Positions 8,939 through 18,007 of a stretch of 50,659 nucleotides of DNA are shown here, one piece after another. The translations under genes and the position numbers were made by a program. This DNA comes from Clostridium tagluense (GTDB lineage: Bacteria > Bacillota > Clostridia > Clostridiales > Clostridiaceae), in contig NZ_BHYK01000030.1 in NCBI RefSeq assembly GCF_003865095.1, positions 1 to 50,659 on the forward strand, given 5' to 3'. The notes under the pieces are model-generated. The model had not been told where the DNA came from. It worked only from the letters and a program-made list of their open reading frames with translations, and made no database searches. Positions within the stretch are counted from its first letter, which is position 1. Every line of letters starts with the position of its first letter.

Positions 8939-10627
8939 CTATTCCTTCAAAAATGCTATCTTAACCAATTCCTCTATAGTTGTCATCCCCTTTAGCACTA
9001 AATCGATGCAGGATGTTTTTAGGGTTTTCATCCCATTTTCTATGCTTATATCTTTTATTTCATCTATACTAGCGTTACGCATAATGTACTCTCTGTGTTT
9101 ACGAGTTACTTCCATTATTTCGTATACACCTATTCTTCCTGAGTATCCGCTGCTATTGCAGTGTCCACAGCCTTTGCCTTTGTAAAGCAATAATTCTTCT
9201 GCTGAGTGAATACCTAAAACTTCTTTATCAAAATCAGTGGCTACGAAATTTTCACTGCACATTGGACATATTTTTTTCACAAGTCTTTGTGATATAATTC
9301 CTGCTATAGCACTAGCTACTAGGTAAGGTTGTATATCCATATCTATAAGCCTTACAATTGCTGAAGGTGCATCGCTAGTGTGTATGGTACTAAGTACTAT
9401 ATGCCCTGTTATAGCTGCTCTTACAGCAATTTCTGCTGTCTCATTGTCCCTTATCTCACCTATCATAACAACATCAGGGTCTTGTCTTAAAATTGACCTT
9501 AAACCTGATGCAAAAGTTAGTCCTGCTTTTGCATTTACGTTTACTTGGTTTATACCATCTACTACGTACTCTACAGGGTCTTCTACTGTTATAATATTTT
9601 TACTGTTATCATTGAGTTCACTTAATAATGTATATAGTGTAGTGGATTTTCCACTACCCGTAGGTCCTGTAACCAAAATTATTCCGTATGGGTTTTTAAG
9701 TATTCTTTCTGCTTTTTCTAAGTCGTCTTCGTTCATACCTAGTTTTTCCTTGCCTACTAGGAAGTTTTCTCTATCTAGCACCCGGATAACAATCTTTTCA
9801 CCGTTAATTGTTGGCAAAGTAGATACCCGCAGATCTACCTTCTTATTATCTACAACTGTTAAAATTCTACCGTCCTGCGGAATTCTCTTCTCTGCAATAT
9901 TTAATTCTGCAAGTATTTTTATACGAGTTATAAAAGCGTTATATATATCTTTATTGTATTTAGATATCTCTTTTAAAGTTCCGTCTATTCTAAATCTTAT
10001 TTTTATGTTATTTTCAAAAGGTTCTATATGAATATCACTAGCTTTTAGCTTTATTGCATCACTTATTATAGAATCAACAAGTCTAACTGCTGGAGCGCTT
10101 TTTATATCATCTAATTGCGCTTTATTTTCTTCCTTACCTTCATTTGTTCCTTGAGCTTTTGATAAATCCGCGGCAGCTTTCTTGGCATTTTGACTAGCAT
10201 AATATATATCAATTGTATTTTTAATATCTTTTGTTGATGCAATATATATTTTAACGTCAAAACCTGAAGATATTTTAACATCGTCTATTGCAAATATATT
10301 TAGTGGATCAGACATGGCAATCTTTAGTTTATTGTCTTCCATGCCAAAAGCAACTAAGTTGTATTTTTTTGAAATACTTTCTGGAACACATTGAGCAATT
10401 TTTTGCTCAATGTGTTCCATATCTAGATATACTCTATTTATACATAATTGTTGTTCTAGAACTTCTAATATATCCTCTTCACTTAAAATACCATCTTCAA
10501 TAAGAATTTCTCCTAGCCTTTTACCTGAGCCTTGCTGCTGCATTAACACTTTTTTAAGTTGTTCTGGAGCTATCTTTCTAGATTCTACTAATAAATCTCC
10601 CAATCTTTTTTTTGCTACAATCTTCAT
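8939..10627 (-). CDS. pilB: Type IV pilus extension ATPase PilB with MshEN domain
   Basis: The protein has 562 residues. Residues 1-65 carry two MshEN-type repeats (RLGDLLVESRKIAPEQL and RLGEILIEDGILSEEDI), the module that binds c-di-GMP in MshE-like ATPases. In the first repeat the usual Gly is Arg18. The GspE ATPase core follows: Walker A GPTGSGKS (321-328), Walker B DPDVVMIGEIRD (383-394), and a tetracysteine zinc site C454/C457 and C487/C490. It is the first gene of the pilus operon, with pilC 12 bases downstream. GspE-family proteins also drive type II secretion, but the pilMNO and pilin context fixes the pilus role. Confidence 0.93.
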   Translation of the reverse strand: MKIVAKKRLGDLLVESRKIAPEQLKKVLMQQQGSGKRLGEILIEDGILSEEDILEVLEQQLCINRVYLDMEHIEQKIAQCVPESISKKYNLVAFGMEDNKLKIAMSDPLNIFAIDDVKISSGFDVKIYIASTKDIKNTIDIYYASQNAKKAAADLSKAQGTNEGKEENKAQLDDIKSAPAVRLVDSIISDAIKLKASDIHIEPFENNIKIRFRIDGTLKEISKYNKDIYNAFITRIKILAELNIAEKRIPQDGRILTVVDNKKVDLRVSTLPTINGEKIVIRVLDRENFLVGKEKLGMNEDDLEKAERILKNPYGIILVTGPTGSGKSTTLYTLLSELNDNSKNIITVEDPVEYVVDGINQVNVNAKAGLTFASGLRSILRQDPDVVMIGEIRDNETAEIAVRAAITGHIVLSTIHTSDAPSAIVRLIDMDIQPYLVASAIAGIISQRLVKKICPMCSENFVATDFDKEVLGIHSAEELLLYKGKGCGHCNSSGYSGRIGVYEIMEVTRKHREYIMRNASIDEIKDISIENGMKTLKTSCIDLVLKGMTTIEELVKIAFLKE

Positions 10628-10737
10628 TAGTTATGCTCCTTTATAAAAAAATACTCTTTCTATTTAGTACATTTGAAATATTTCTATATGCCAACTATAT
10701 TTATAATATTTTACCTTTTTTGCTATAATTATTATTA

Positions 10738-10765
10738 TTGTAATACGATTAACACATTATTACAA
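10738..10765. promoter_or_regulatory. Inverted repeat upstream of the pilus operon
   Basis: TTGTAATA at 10738-10745 and TATTACAA at 10758-10765 are perfectly complementary, separated by 12 bases. They lie about 110 bases upstream of pilB in a 383-base gene-free stretch (10628-11010) that is otherwise AT-rich. This may be an operator or a leader hairpin for the pilus operon. No c-di-GMP riboswitch of class I or II was recognisable here. Confidence 0.4.
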
Positions 10766-10950
10766 CATTTTTTTAATATAATATATACTAAAATAAACAT
10801 TATTTGTATTTTACCCTTAGTTCTCAAATTTCATTTATTTTCTTTAATTTTACTCATTTTCCAATTAAACTCTCCCTTCGTAATACATGTTTTTTATGCT
10901 CTTTACTAAACTAATTTTTTAATATTAGAACATAGGTTCTGTCGTTAAAT

Positions 10951-11001
10951 AAAAAAGACTGTAATTAGATTTATAAATCAAATCTAATTACAGTCTTTTT
11001 T
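10951..11001 (-). terminator. Rho-independent terminator of the TDT transporter operon
   Basis: Arms of 22 bases (10951-10972 and 10980-11001) pair perfectly around a seven-base loop. The arms end in A-runs and T-runs, so the structure could work in both directions. On the minus strand it lies 10 bases after the transporter stop codon. Confidence 0.85.
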
Positions 11002-11010
11002 ATTGCATGT

Positions 11011-11964
11011 TCATATACTTTTGTGTATTTGAGCGTTCTTGGGATTTTTACTTTCAAGAAAAAGAAATTTAAAGTATCTTGATAAAACATAAATAACAAT
11101 TAAAACAGCTAGTACCTCTTGGAATTTAACCAAATATTTCAACATATATATTGGTTGTTTAATTTTAACTAGATACCCATTAAGTTGTTTCATAGCGACT
11201 GCGCTTATCACCATTGGAAAAGTGAAAGCAGAATAACTTGGGTAAAATTTAATTTTCAGCAACTTTGGTAAATAAGAAATCACCCCTAGAAACATTATAA
11301 AGGCTAACCCTCCTAAAAAACCTACTAAAAAATTATTTTTCACTGGAAAACATGCTAAATATCCAGCTAAACATAAACTAGCTGGAGCCGTAAATATCGC
11401 AATAGTTGGTAGTGCTGGCTCTTGGATCTCCTTAATAAAGAATGTCCTGTAAATCACAATAGGTAGCAAGCATAAATATAATATAAACCCAAACCAAAAA
11501 ATACCTTTTCCAAGGCTAATGAGATTATAGGTAGGTGCAGTCATACTTGCTACCACAATACCAACATAAACTACAAAATAGCTAGGGAAAACTTTTTTTA
11601 TGTCAAAGTTGAAAATAAACTTTATTGTAAAATAAATTATTAGGAAACAATGCATTAATAAGCCAAAAACCCAAACGCCAAAGGATATTGAAGGAGTATA
11701 GGGCTTTATATAGGTTGCCAAAATCATTAACCCCATAGTAAAAGTAGGTATTACGCTTGCAACAACCGGGTTTTTAAAAGAGTCTACTACTGCTTTTGTA
11801 TCAAAAGCTATTTTAAATATAAGTAGCAATAATATTAATGCAGATAGAATCCCAAAGATGTTCCTATATATAGCACCATAAGATAATAATAGATTGCCAG
11901 TTGCAGCTATTGCTAACATAAGCCCTGCAATTGGTACTGGTGTTTTTTTAATTAAACTTTCCAT
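11011..11964 (-). CDS. TDT (TehA/SLAC1-like) family membrane transporter
   Basis: The protein has 317 residues and about ten hydrophobic segments. The start PVPIAGLMLAIAATGNLL matches the opening of tellurite-resistance/dicarboxylate transporter proteins, which have a ten-helix TehA fold. Family members move malate, sulfite or other small anions, and the substrate cannot be told from sequence. It starts 11 bases after the C_GCAxxG_C_C gene, so the two are co-transcribed. A perfect terminator follows. The pairing with a cysteine-rich probable redox protein suggests transport of a sulfur or other redox-active anion, but that is inference. Confidence 0.75.
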   Translation of the reverse strand: MESLIKKTPVPIAGLMLAIAATGNLLLSYGAIYRNIFGILSALILLLLIFKIAFDTKAVVDSFKNPVVASVIPTFTMGLMILATYIKPYTPSISFGVWVFGLLMHCFLIIYFTIKFIFNFDIKKVFPSYFVVYVGIVVASMTAPTYNLISLGKGIFWFGFILYLCLLPIVIYRTFFIKEIQEPALPTIAIFTAPASLCLAGYLACFPVKNNFLVGFLGGLAFIMFLGVISYLPKLLKIKFYPSYSAFTFPMVISAVAMKQLNGYLVKIKQPIYMLKYLVKFQEVLAVLIVIYVLSRYFKFLFLESKNPKNAQIHKSI

Positions 11965-11975
11965 TTTCCACCACC

Positions 11976-12440
11976 TTACTCATCAATATTTACAAGTCCC
12001 AGTTCTCTAACTATAATTTGTGCAGCTTTTTGGGCTATTTCTCCAGTAAATGAAATGCATTGTGCTTTATGTTCTCCAGACGCCATGTCCATTCCATGAG
12101 TAAGGACTTTACAACATAAGACTTTGTGATTATTTTTAAAACTTTCTTGTAATTCATTAGCAAGTTTAAGAGTATTTTGAACTTTAGAGCCTCCACCAGT
12201 TGTTCTACCAAAGAAATAACCTAAGCACATTACTCCACCTGATACAGCACCACAGACGCACTTTGATTTTCCTATTCCAATAGGAAATCCTGAAGCCATT
12301 GCAATCATCTCATCTGGCATTGGAATTTCAAAATTGCTTTTTATTGAGCTAACAATAGCCTCCGAGCAAAAATAATCACCTTTTCTGAATGACTCTTCTG
12401 CATCTCTTCTGATCTTTTTAATACTAACTTCATTTTTCAT
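11976..12440 (-). CDS. C_GCAxxG_C_C family protein (probable redox protein)
   Basis: The protein has 154 residues with the family hallmarks: YFCSEAIV near residue 25, KCVCGAVSGGVMCLGYFFG near 60-78, the paired cysteines of VLCCKVLTHG, and C-terminal AQCISFTGEIAQKAA. Conserved cysteines suggest metal or Fe-S binding or thiol redox chemistry, but no function has been established that I can name. It has a clear AAAAAGGAGGC ribosome binding site. It leads a two-gene unit with the TDT transporter and is divergent from the TetR gene. A plausible promoter (TTGGAC, 16 bases, TATATA) lies upstream on the minus strand. Confidence 0.8.
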   Translation of the reverse strand: MKNEVSIKKIRRDAEESFRKGDYFCSEAIVSSIKSNFEIPMPDEMIAMASGFPIGIGKSKCVCGAVSGGVMCLGYFFGRTTGGGSKVQNTLKLANELQESFKNNHKVLCCKVLTHGMDMASGEHKAQCISFTGEIAQKAAQIIVRELGLVNIDE

Positions 12441-12592
12441 TTAATTGCCTCCTTTTTAATAAAGTAATCCATATAACACTATATATACAATATTACAGCA
12501 AGTCCAATAGATAATTGTAATGCATTAGCACTCATTTATATTCAAAACTGTTACAAACTTATACTTCTTATAAAAATAATAAAATTTCCCCA

Positions 12593-12621
12593 TTGACAAT
12601 AAACGAATGGTCGTTTATTAT
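12593..12621 (+). promoter_or_regulatory. tetR promoter with overlapping palindromic operator
   Basis: TTGACA at 12593-12598 and TATTAT at 12616-12621 are separated by 17 bases, a near-ideal sigma-A promoter. A perfect palindrome (AATAAACGA, four bases, TCGTTTATT; 12598-12619) fills the spacer and touches both boxes. This is the expected place for a TetR autorepressor operator. The ATG at 12607 lies inside this promoter and cannot be the start of the regulator. Confidence 0.85.
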
Positions 12622-12642
12622 ATAATTATTAGAGGTGATCCA

Positions 12643-13206
12643 ATGAGAAGAAAAGATGACGGAAAAGAAAAGAGCATAAAAGAAGCAGTAATTAAGCTAA
12701 TACTTCAGCAAGGTTTTCATGGTACTTCTATTTCAAAGATTGCCAAAGAAGCAGGGGTCTCCCCAGCTACCGTTTATGTTTATTATGAAAATAAAGAGGT
12801 AATGCTTCAAGATATATATATTGAGTACTCTGAAGAAATCTTTGATTATTTACTTAGCAGGCTTAGTGATGACATGGATGGACATCAACTTATTGAAATA
12901 CTTACCCGAGGGTATTATACCTATATACAAGAACATGGAGAAATATTTCACTTTGTAGATCAATTTTCAAACTGCCCAGCCCTGTCTAGTCAATGCTCAT
13001 CCCTAAAAGGCATAAATAATTTCAACGTACTGCTGGAAAATATGAAAGAGAAGAGAGTAATTAAAAATTTTAAAAATGATAATTTAATAGCTATAATTTT
13101 TTATCCAATAAAATCTATTGCTATTAAACAATGTATTGGAGAAGTTGAACAGGTGCAGCTCCTTGAGGAAATGATTACAATAATTCAAGATGCCCTGCTT
13201 ATATAA
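12643..13206 (+). CDS. TetR/AcrR family transcriptional regulator
   Basis: From the ATG at 12643, six bases after AGAGGTG, the protein has 187 residues. An in-frame ATG at 12607 is inside the promoter and is rejected. The N-terminal helix-turn-helix is clear: AVIKLILQQGFHGTSISKIAKEAGVSPATVYVYYENKEVML, broken here at residues about 15-55. The C-terminal ligand domain is not specific enough to name an inducer. An operator palindrome overlaps its promoter, so autorepression is likely. A related imperfect site lies in front of lon, which follows 115 bases downstream on the same strand. A hairpin with seven-base arms (13214-13220 and 13251-13257) follows the gene. Confidence 0.88.
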   Translation: MRRKDDGKEKSIKEAVIKLILQQGFHGTSISKIAKEAGVSPATVYVYYENKEVMLQDIYIEYSEEIFDYLLSRLSDDMDGHQLIEILTRGYYTYIQEHGEIFHFVDQFSNCPALSSQCSSLKGINNFNVLLENMKEKRVIKNFKNDNLIAIIFYPIKSIAIKQCIGEVEQVQLLEEMITIIQDALLI

Positions 13207-13274
13207 TTATAAAAGCGAGAAAATTTTGTAAAACTATTAATTGCAGAATATCTCGCTATTAATCAATAAATAAT

Positions 13275-13292
13275 TAAACGAACATTCACTTA
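13275..13292. promoter_or_regulatory. Imperfect TetR-type operator upstream of lon
   Basis: TAAACGA, four bases, TCACTTA. The left half is identical to the left half of the tetR operator, and five of seven positions are symmetric. It lies about 30 bases before the lon start. The shared half-site suggests that the TetR protein also controls lon (inference). Confidence 0.5.
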
Positions 13293-13321
13293 TAAATATT
13301 ATTAAAGAAAGGATGATTATA

Positions 13322-15709
13322 ATGATGAACATAGATGCGAAAAATAAAGATGGGATGGTAATACCTGTATCGGACATAGTTTTATTACCAGGAATGGCTT
13401 ATACTTTGAAGTTAAATAAGATTAGTGAAGAGGAACTTGAAAATTTAGCTAAGAAAGAACAATTTAGTATTGCATTACCTTTAAAACAAAACTTTAACCA
13501 AAGTCAGTTAACGCAAGAGGATTTTCATAAAGTTGGAGTTTCCTTTGATGTGAATGAAGTTGAAAAAACAGAAAGTGGATACCAATTAAAAATTAAAGTG
13601 TTGGATAGGGTAGAAGTTAAAGAACTTACTATAGGAACTGGGTTTACTCGTGTAGAATTTGAACTTGCACCTGATGTTATTGATCTTACAGAAACGAGTC
13701 AAGAAGAAATGCTTACTTATGTGAAAAAGGTTACTCGTGAAGTTAGTGAAAATTTCAAGGGCTCAGACCAATTCATGAAGATAGTAGATGAGCAAAAGGA
13801 TTTAAATAAACTCATAGGTCATCTTACTCAATTTATGCCACTTTCCAATGAAGAAAAGTATGCGTTACTTGAAACTCAATCTTTAAAAGAGAGAAGCCTT
13901 AAATTTATGGATTATCTTTTAAAGCAGAAAGAATCTCTAAAATTGCAATTTGAGATGGCAGAAAAATTCACGCAAAAAGCCAACAAAAATTATAGAGAGT
14001 CAGTACTAAGAGAACAATTAAAAGCTATACAAAATGAATTGAATGAAGGAAAAAGTCAAGGTTCTAAAAAAGATAAAAATTATGCAAATAGGATTGAAGA
14101 GGCTCAAATGCCAGTTGAAATAAAAAATGCGGCCTTAGATGAACTTGAAAAGTTAGAAAGTCAAAGCGAAAATAGTTCTGAATATAATATTATACGTAAC
14201 TATTTGGATCTATTAGTAAAACTTCCTTGGAAAAAAACTGAGCCTAAAGCTATTAATCTAGGACAAGCAAGACGTATCTTAGATGAGCAGCATTACGGAC
14301 TTGAAAAGGTTAAAGATAGAATAATTCAACATTTAGCAGTTATGAAGCTTAAAAACGATAAAAAGGGTTCCATTTTATTACTAGTTGGACCTCCTGGTAC
14401 TGGTAAGACAAGTTTAGGAAAAAGTATTGCAGCGGCTCTTGATAGGAAATATATAAGGCTTAGTTTAGGTGGCATACGTGATGAAGCTGAAATTCGAGGC
14501 CATAGAAGAACTTATATAGGTGCAATGCCTGGAAGAATTCTTCAAAGTATTAAAAAATCAGGAGAAATAAACCCAGTTATGGTTTTAGATGAAGTGGACA
14601 AGCTAATGTCAGGTTATAATGGAGACCCAGCCAGTGCACTACTTGAGGTACTAGATCCAGAGCAAAACAATAGTTTTACTGACCATTATTTGGATTTACC
14701 TTATGATTTGTCTGAGGTATTCTTTATAGCAACAGCTAACTCACTAGACAATATTCCTAGGCCTCTACTGGATAGAATGGAGATAATCCCAATATCTAGT
14801 TACACTATGAATGAAAAATTTCATATAGGTAAAAATCATTTAATACCTTCAGTACTTGAAGAACATGGATTAAATAATGACCAGTTAGTTATTGAAGATG
14901 AAGCACTAGAAAAAATAATTAGTGAGTACACTTTAGAAGCTGGAGTTCGCGGACTTAAAAAGCAAATAGCTACCTTAGCTAGAGTTACTTCAGAGAAAAT
15001 CGTGTCAAATACGGTAGATTTACCATTTAAAGTTACAGTAGATGCACTAGATGACTTACTTGGAAGAAAAGTTTCAAGCCATGATAAAGCTCAAATGGAT
15101 AATCCACCAGGAGTTGTAACAGGTCTAGCCTTTACATCTGTAGGAGGAGAAATACTTTTCATTGAAGCTACTGACATGCTAGGGACTGGACAAGTTACCT
15201 TAACTGGGCAACTAGGAGATGTTATGAAAGAATCCGCAAAGATTTCCTTAAGTCTCCTTAAATCAAGGTTACCAATTAACACTATAAACTTTAAGGAAAG
15301 AGATCTTCATATTCATGTTCCATCAGGATCTACTCCTAAAGATGGCCCCTCAGCTGGAATTACACTATTCACTGCACTTGCATCCCTTGTTACAGGCATA
15401 AAGGTGAATCCAAAGCTTGCAATGACAGGAGAAATAACTTTAAGAGGCGCAGTACTTCCAATTGGAGGACTTAAAGAAAAATTAATAGGAGCTCAAAGAG
15501 CTGGAATAACAAATATATTAATTCCAAAGGATAATTTAATTGACCTAAAGGATGTGCCCCAAGAAATTAAAAATCAATTAACTATTAAGACAGTAGAAAC
15601 TGTAGAGGATGTACTTCGAGAGACTTTAGGAATATCATTACCTAGAGTAGAACATGTATTTAATCCTAAGACATCTACGGTGGGAACTTTTAACGTAAAT
15701 CAAATGTAG
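13322..15709 (+). CDS. lon: ATP-dependent protease La (LonA)
   Basis: The protein has 795 residues, the usual LonA size. The ATG at 13322 is chosen because the AAAGAAAGGA site sits eight bases before it; an ATG at 13313 overlaps that site. Domains in order: a divergent N-terminal substrate domain (about 1-190), a coiled coil (about 200-260), the AAA+ core with Walker A GPPGTGKT and Walker B PVMVLDEVDK, and the protease domain with Ser677 in PKDGPSAG and Lys720 in GGLKEK, 43 residues apart as in the family. It degrades misfolded and regulatory proteins in the cytoplasm. It is monocistronic or co-transcribed with tetR, and a strong terminator follows. Confidence 0.94.
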   Translation: MMNIDAKNKDGMVIPVSDIVLLPGMAYTLKLNKISEEELENLAKKEQFSIALPLKQNFNQSQLTQEDFHKVGVSFDVNEVEKTESGYQLKIKVLDRVEVKELTIGTGFTRVEFELAPDVIDLTETSQEEMLTYVKKVTREVSENFKGSDQFMKIVDEQKDLNKLIGHLTQFMPLSNEEKYALLETQSLKERSLKFMDYLLKQKESLKLQFEMAEKFTQKANKNYRESVLREQLKAIQNELNEGKSQGSKKDKNYANRIEEAQMPVEIKNAALDELEKLESQSENSSEYNIIRNYLDLLVKLPWKKTEPKAINLGQARRILDEQHYGLEKVKDRIIQHLAVMKLKNDKKGSILLLVGPPGTGKTSLGKSIAAALDRKYIRLSLGGIRDEAEIRGHRRTYIGAMPGRILQSIKKSGEINPVMVLDEVDKLMSGYNGDPASALLEVLDPEQNNSFTDHYLDLPYDLSEVFFIATANSLDNIPRPLLDRMEIIPISSYTMNEKFHIGKNHLIPSVLEEHGLNNDQLVIEDEALEKIISEYTLEAGVRGLKKQIATLARVTSEKIVSNTVDLPFKVTVDALDDLLGRKVSSHDKAQMDNPPGVVTGLAFTSVGGEILFIEATDMLGTGQVTLTGQLGDVMKESAKISLSLLKSRLPINTINFKERDLHIHVPSGSTPKDGPSAGITLFTALASLVTGIKVNPKLAMTGEITLRGAVLPIGGLKEKLIGAQRAGITNILIPKDNLIDLKDVPQEIKNQLTIKTVETVEDVLRETLGISLPRVEHVFNPKTSTVGTFNVNQM

Positions 15710-15729
15710 TTAATATATATAACAATAAA

Positions 15730-15768
15730 AATTAAAGGAAGCCCTAAGTGGCTTCCTTTAATTTTTTA
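15730..15768 (+). terminator. Terminator of lon
   Basis: Fourteen-base arms (15730-15743 and 15750-15763) pair perfectly with a six-base loop and run into TTTT. It lies 20 bases after the lon stop. It may also serve the converging aminotransferase gene. Confidence 0.9.
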
Positions 15769-15787
15769 ATCTAATTTGTTTAAAGTA

Positions 15788-16978
15788 TTATTTAATTCCG
15801 TATAACTCAGCTAATTTATCAAAAGCTGGTAGTGAATTTTGTATTTTTTCATAAGATATACAGTAAGCGAGCCTTGCATGTCCTGGGCATTCAAATGCTG
15901 ACCCTGGTACTATTAATAAATTAAATTGTTTTGCCTCCTCACAGAATTTTTTATCATCTGCTATTGGTGTTTTAATAAATAAATAAAAGGCCCCTTGTGG
16001 TTTTACACATTTAAAACCTATTTTTGTAAGATGATTGTATAAAACATCTCTATTGGACTTATATATATTGACATCAACTTTAGTCTCCAGGCAATTTGCA
16101 ATAACCCTCTGGAATAGCGATGGTGCATTTACAAAGCCTAAAATTCTATTGGCCACATTTAAGGATGCCATTATATCTTCAAAGGAATCCATCTTAGTAT
16201 TAGCAACCACATACCCTATTCTCTCCCCTGGAAGTGATAATGATTTACTATATGAATATCCAATAAATGAATTTTTATAGTATTTTAAAATATATGGAAC
16301 AAAAGCATTGTCATAAACTATTTCTCTATATGGTTCATCAGATATTAGATATATGCTTGTACCTAGTTCTTCCTCCTTTTCACAAAGTAATTTTGCTAAG
16401 TCTTGTATAACTTTTTCTGAATATACAGTACCTGTGGGGTTATTTGGAGAGTTCATAATAATTGCCTTTGTTTTGTTATTTATTTTATCTTTTAATACTT
16501 TCATATCAGGTTCAAAAGTATTAATATCCGTAGAAACTACTACAAGTTTACCATCAAAATTATTTACATAGTTTCTGTATTCACCAAAAAATGGTGCAAA
16601 CACAATTACTTCATCCTCAGGGTTAAGTAATGTTTTAAGCAAAATATTTAATCCTCCAGCTGCTCCACAGGTCATAACTATATTACTGGAATTAATATCT
16701 ATATTATGTTCTTTATTTATAAATTGTGCTATTTTAGATCTAACATCTTCATATCCAGAATTATTCATATAGCCATGTACAAGTTTAGATGTCGTTTCAT
16801 TTAATATTTTATTAATTTCATTTTTAATACTTTCAGGTGGTTCAACATTTGGATTACCCAAGCTATAGTCGAAAACGTTTTCTTCTCCATGAATCGCAGA
16901 TAATCTTTTGCCTTCCTCAAACATAGCTCTTATTATAGAACTATTAGCAACTAATTTTTTCATCTTATTAGATATCAT
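15788..16978 (-). CDS. Class I/II PLP-dependent aminotransferase
   Basis: The protein has 396 residues, fold type I. The PLP Schiff-base lysine is Lys245 in YSYSKSLSLPGERIGY. NSPNNPTG (176-183) and SDEPYREI (213-220) supply the Asn, Asp and Tyr that hold the cofactor. An Arg near 371 in the C-terminal part is the probable carboxylate-binding residue. The family includes aspartate and other amino-acid aminotransferases, and substrate preference cannot be read from these motifs. It is monocistronic, converges on lon, and has an AGGAGA-like ribosome binding site before the ATG. Confidence 0.88.
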   Translation of the reverse strand: MISNKMKKLVANSSIIRAMFEEGKRLSAIHGEENVFDYSLGNPNVEPPESIKNEINKILNETTSKLVHGYMNNSGYEDVRSKIAQFINKEHNIDINSSNIVMTCGAAGGLNILLKTLLNPEDEVIVFAPFFGEYRNYVNNFDGKLVVVSTDINTFEPDMKVLKDKINNKTKAIIMNSPNNPTGTVYSEKVIQDLAKLLCEKEEELGTSIYLISDEPYREIVYDNAFVPYILKYYKNSFIGYSYSKSLSLPGERIGYVVANTKMDSFEDIMASLNVANRILGFVNAPSLFQRVIANCLETKVDVNIYKSNRDVLYNHLTKIGFKCVKPQGAFYLFIKTPIADDKKFCEEAKQFNLLIVPGSAFECPGHARLAYCISYEKIQNSLPAFDKLAELYGIK

Positions 16979-17182
16979 TTCAAGTCTCCTTTTATGTTTT
17001 GGTAAACATGGTTAATTTAGTATCAAATTCTATAATTAAGTATATCATAAAAAGGTTAATTTGTTTGAAGATTCTAAAAAAAACATTAATTTTAAAGAAT
17101 AATTTAACCTTGTTTTCATTATTTTGTGGTATATTATTGATATAAGTAAATGATGTAAATATAAATTAAGGTGGTTGAATAT

Positions 17183-17897
17183 ATGAATGAAACTATAAAT
17201 TTATTAAAAGCTCACAAATCCATAAGAAAATGAAAAAATAAAAACCATTATAGAATGTGCACAAAGTGCCTCAACTTCTAGTTTTATTCAAGCTTATACA
17301 ATCATAAGTGTTGTGGATAAGTCTAAACGGAAAAATATAGCGCATCTTTCAGGAGATCAAAGTTATGTAGAAGAGTGTCCATTATTTTTAGTTTTCTGCG
17401 CTGATTTGAATCGTACCAAAACATCCTGTGAAATCAACCATAAAACTATGGCAGAGGGATACACAGAAACTTTTATTTTAGCTACTGTGGATGCTACTCT
17501 TGCTGCTCAAAATGCTTTAATTGCTGCTGAATCACTAGGACTAGGTGGAGTTTATATAGGTGGTATAAGAAATAACCCCACAGAAATATGTAAAATTTTA
17601 AATACACCTTCTGGAGTATACCCCGTATTTGGAATGTGCCTGGGTTATCCAGATGATTCACCAGATATAAAAGCAAGGTTACCACTAGACGTTATATTTA
17701 AAACGGATGAGTATAATATAGATGGTGATGCTAAAAAAGTAGAAGAATACGATGCACAGGTTAGTGCGTATTATAAAAAAAGAACTAATGGAAAAAGATC
17801 AGACACCTGGACAAACCAAGTATCTGATCTAATGGACAAACCTCAACGACCACATATGAAAGATTTTTTAAATGGACAAGGCTTTGAAATGAAATAA
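17183..17897 (+). pseudogene. NfsA-like nitroreductase, broken near its N-terminus
   Basis: An ATG at 17183 with an AAGGTGG site opens MNETINLLKAHKSIRK and meets TGA at 17231. Reading resumes in another frame from about 17232 with EKIKTIIECAQSASTSSF and continues to the stop at 17897. This is the normal order of an NADPH-dependent flavin nitroreductase (NfsA/FRP type). The joint lacks about eight codons plus a frame change, consistent with a deletion of about 25 bases that removed part of the flavin-binding N-terminal segment. A GTG at 17313 could start a 194-residue product, but it would lack the FMN-binding start. It reads as a recent pseudogene. Confidence 0.8.
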
Positions 17898-18007
17898 GTT
17901 AAAATAATTATTTTTTAAATAATTCTACAAAATTTATATTACTAGGTGGGCATTCTCTAACGGGAATGTCTATTCTACTAATTGCATCCTTAATTTTTCA
18001 CTTAATC

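Noticed and set aside
10628-10950. Search for a c-di-GMP riboswitch ahead of pilB
   Set aside because: Neither the class I nor the class II conserved core could be found. Only a short inverted repeat is present.
17908-18000. Minus-strand stretch reading KIKDAISRIDIPVRECPPSN and on to a stop, after the Fe-S gene
   Set aside because: It has no start codon in its own frame and needs an extra base in a run of A to join an upstream ATG. It may be a relic or chance; no family was recognised.
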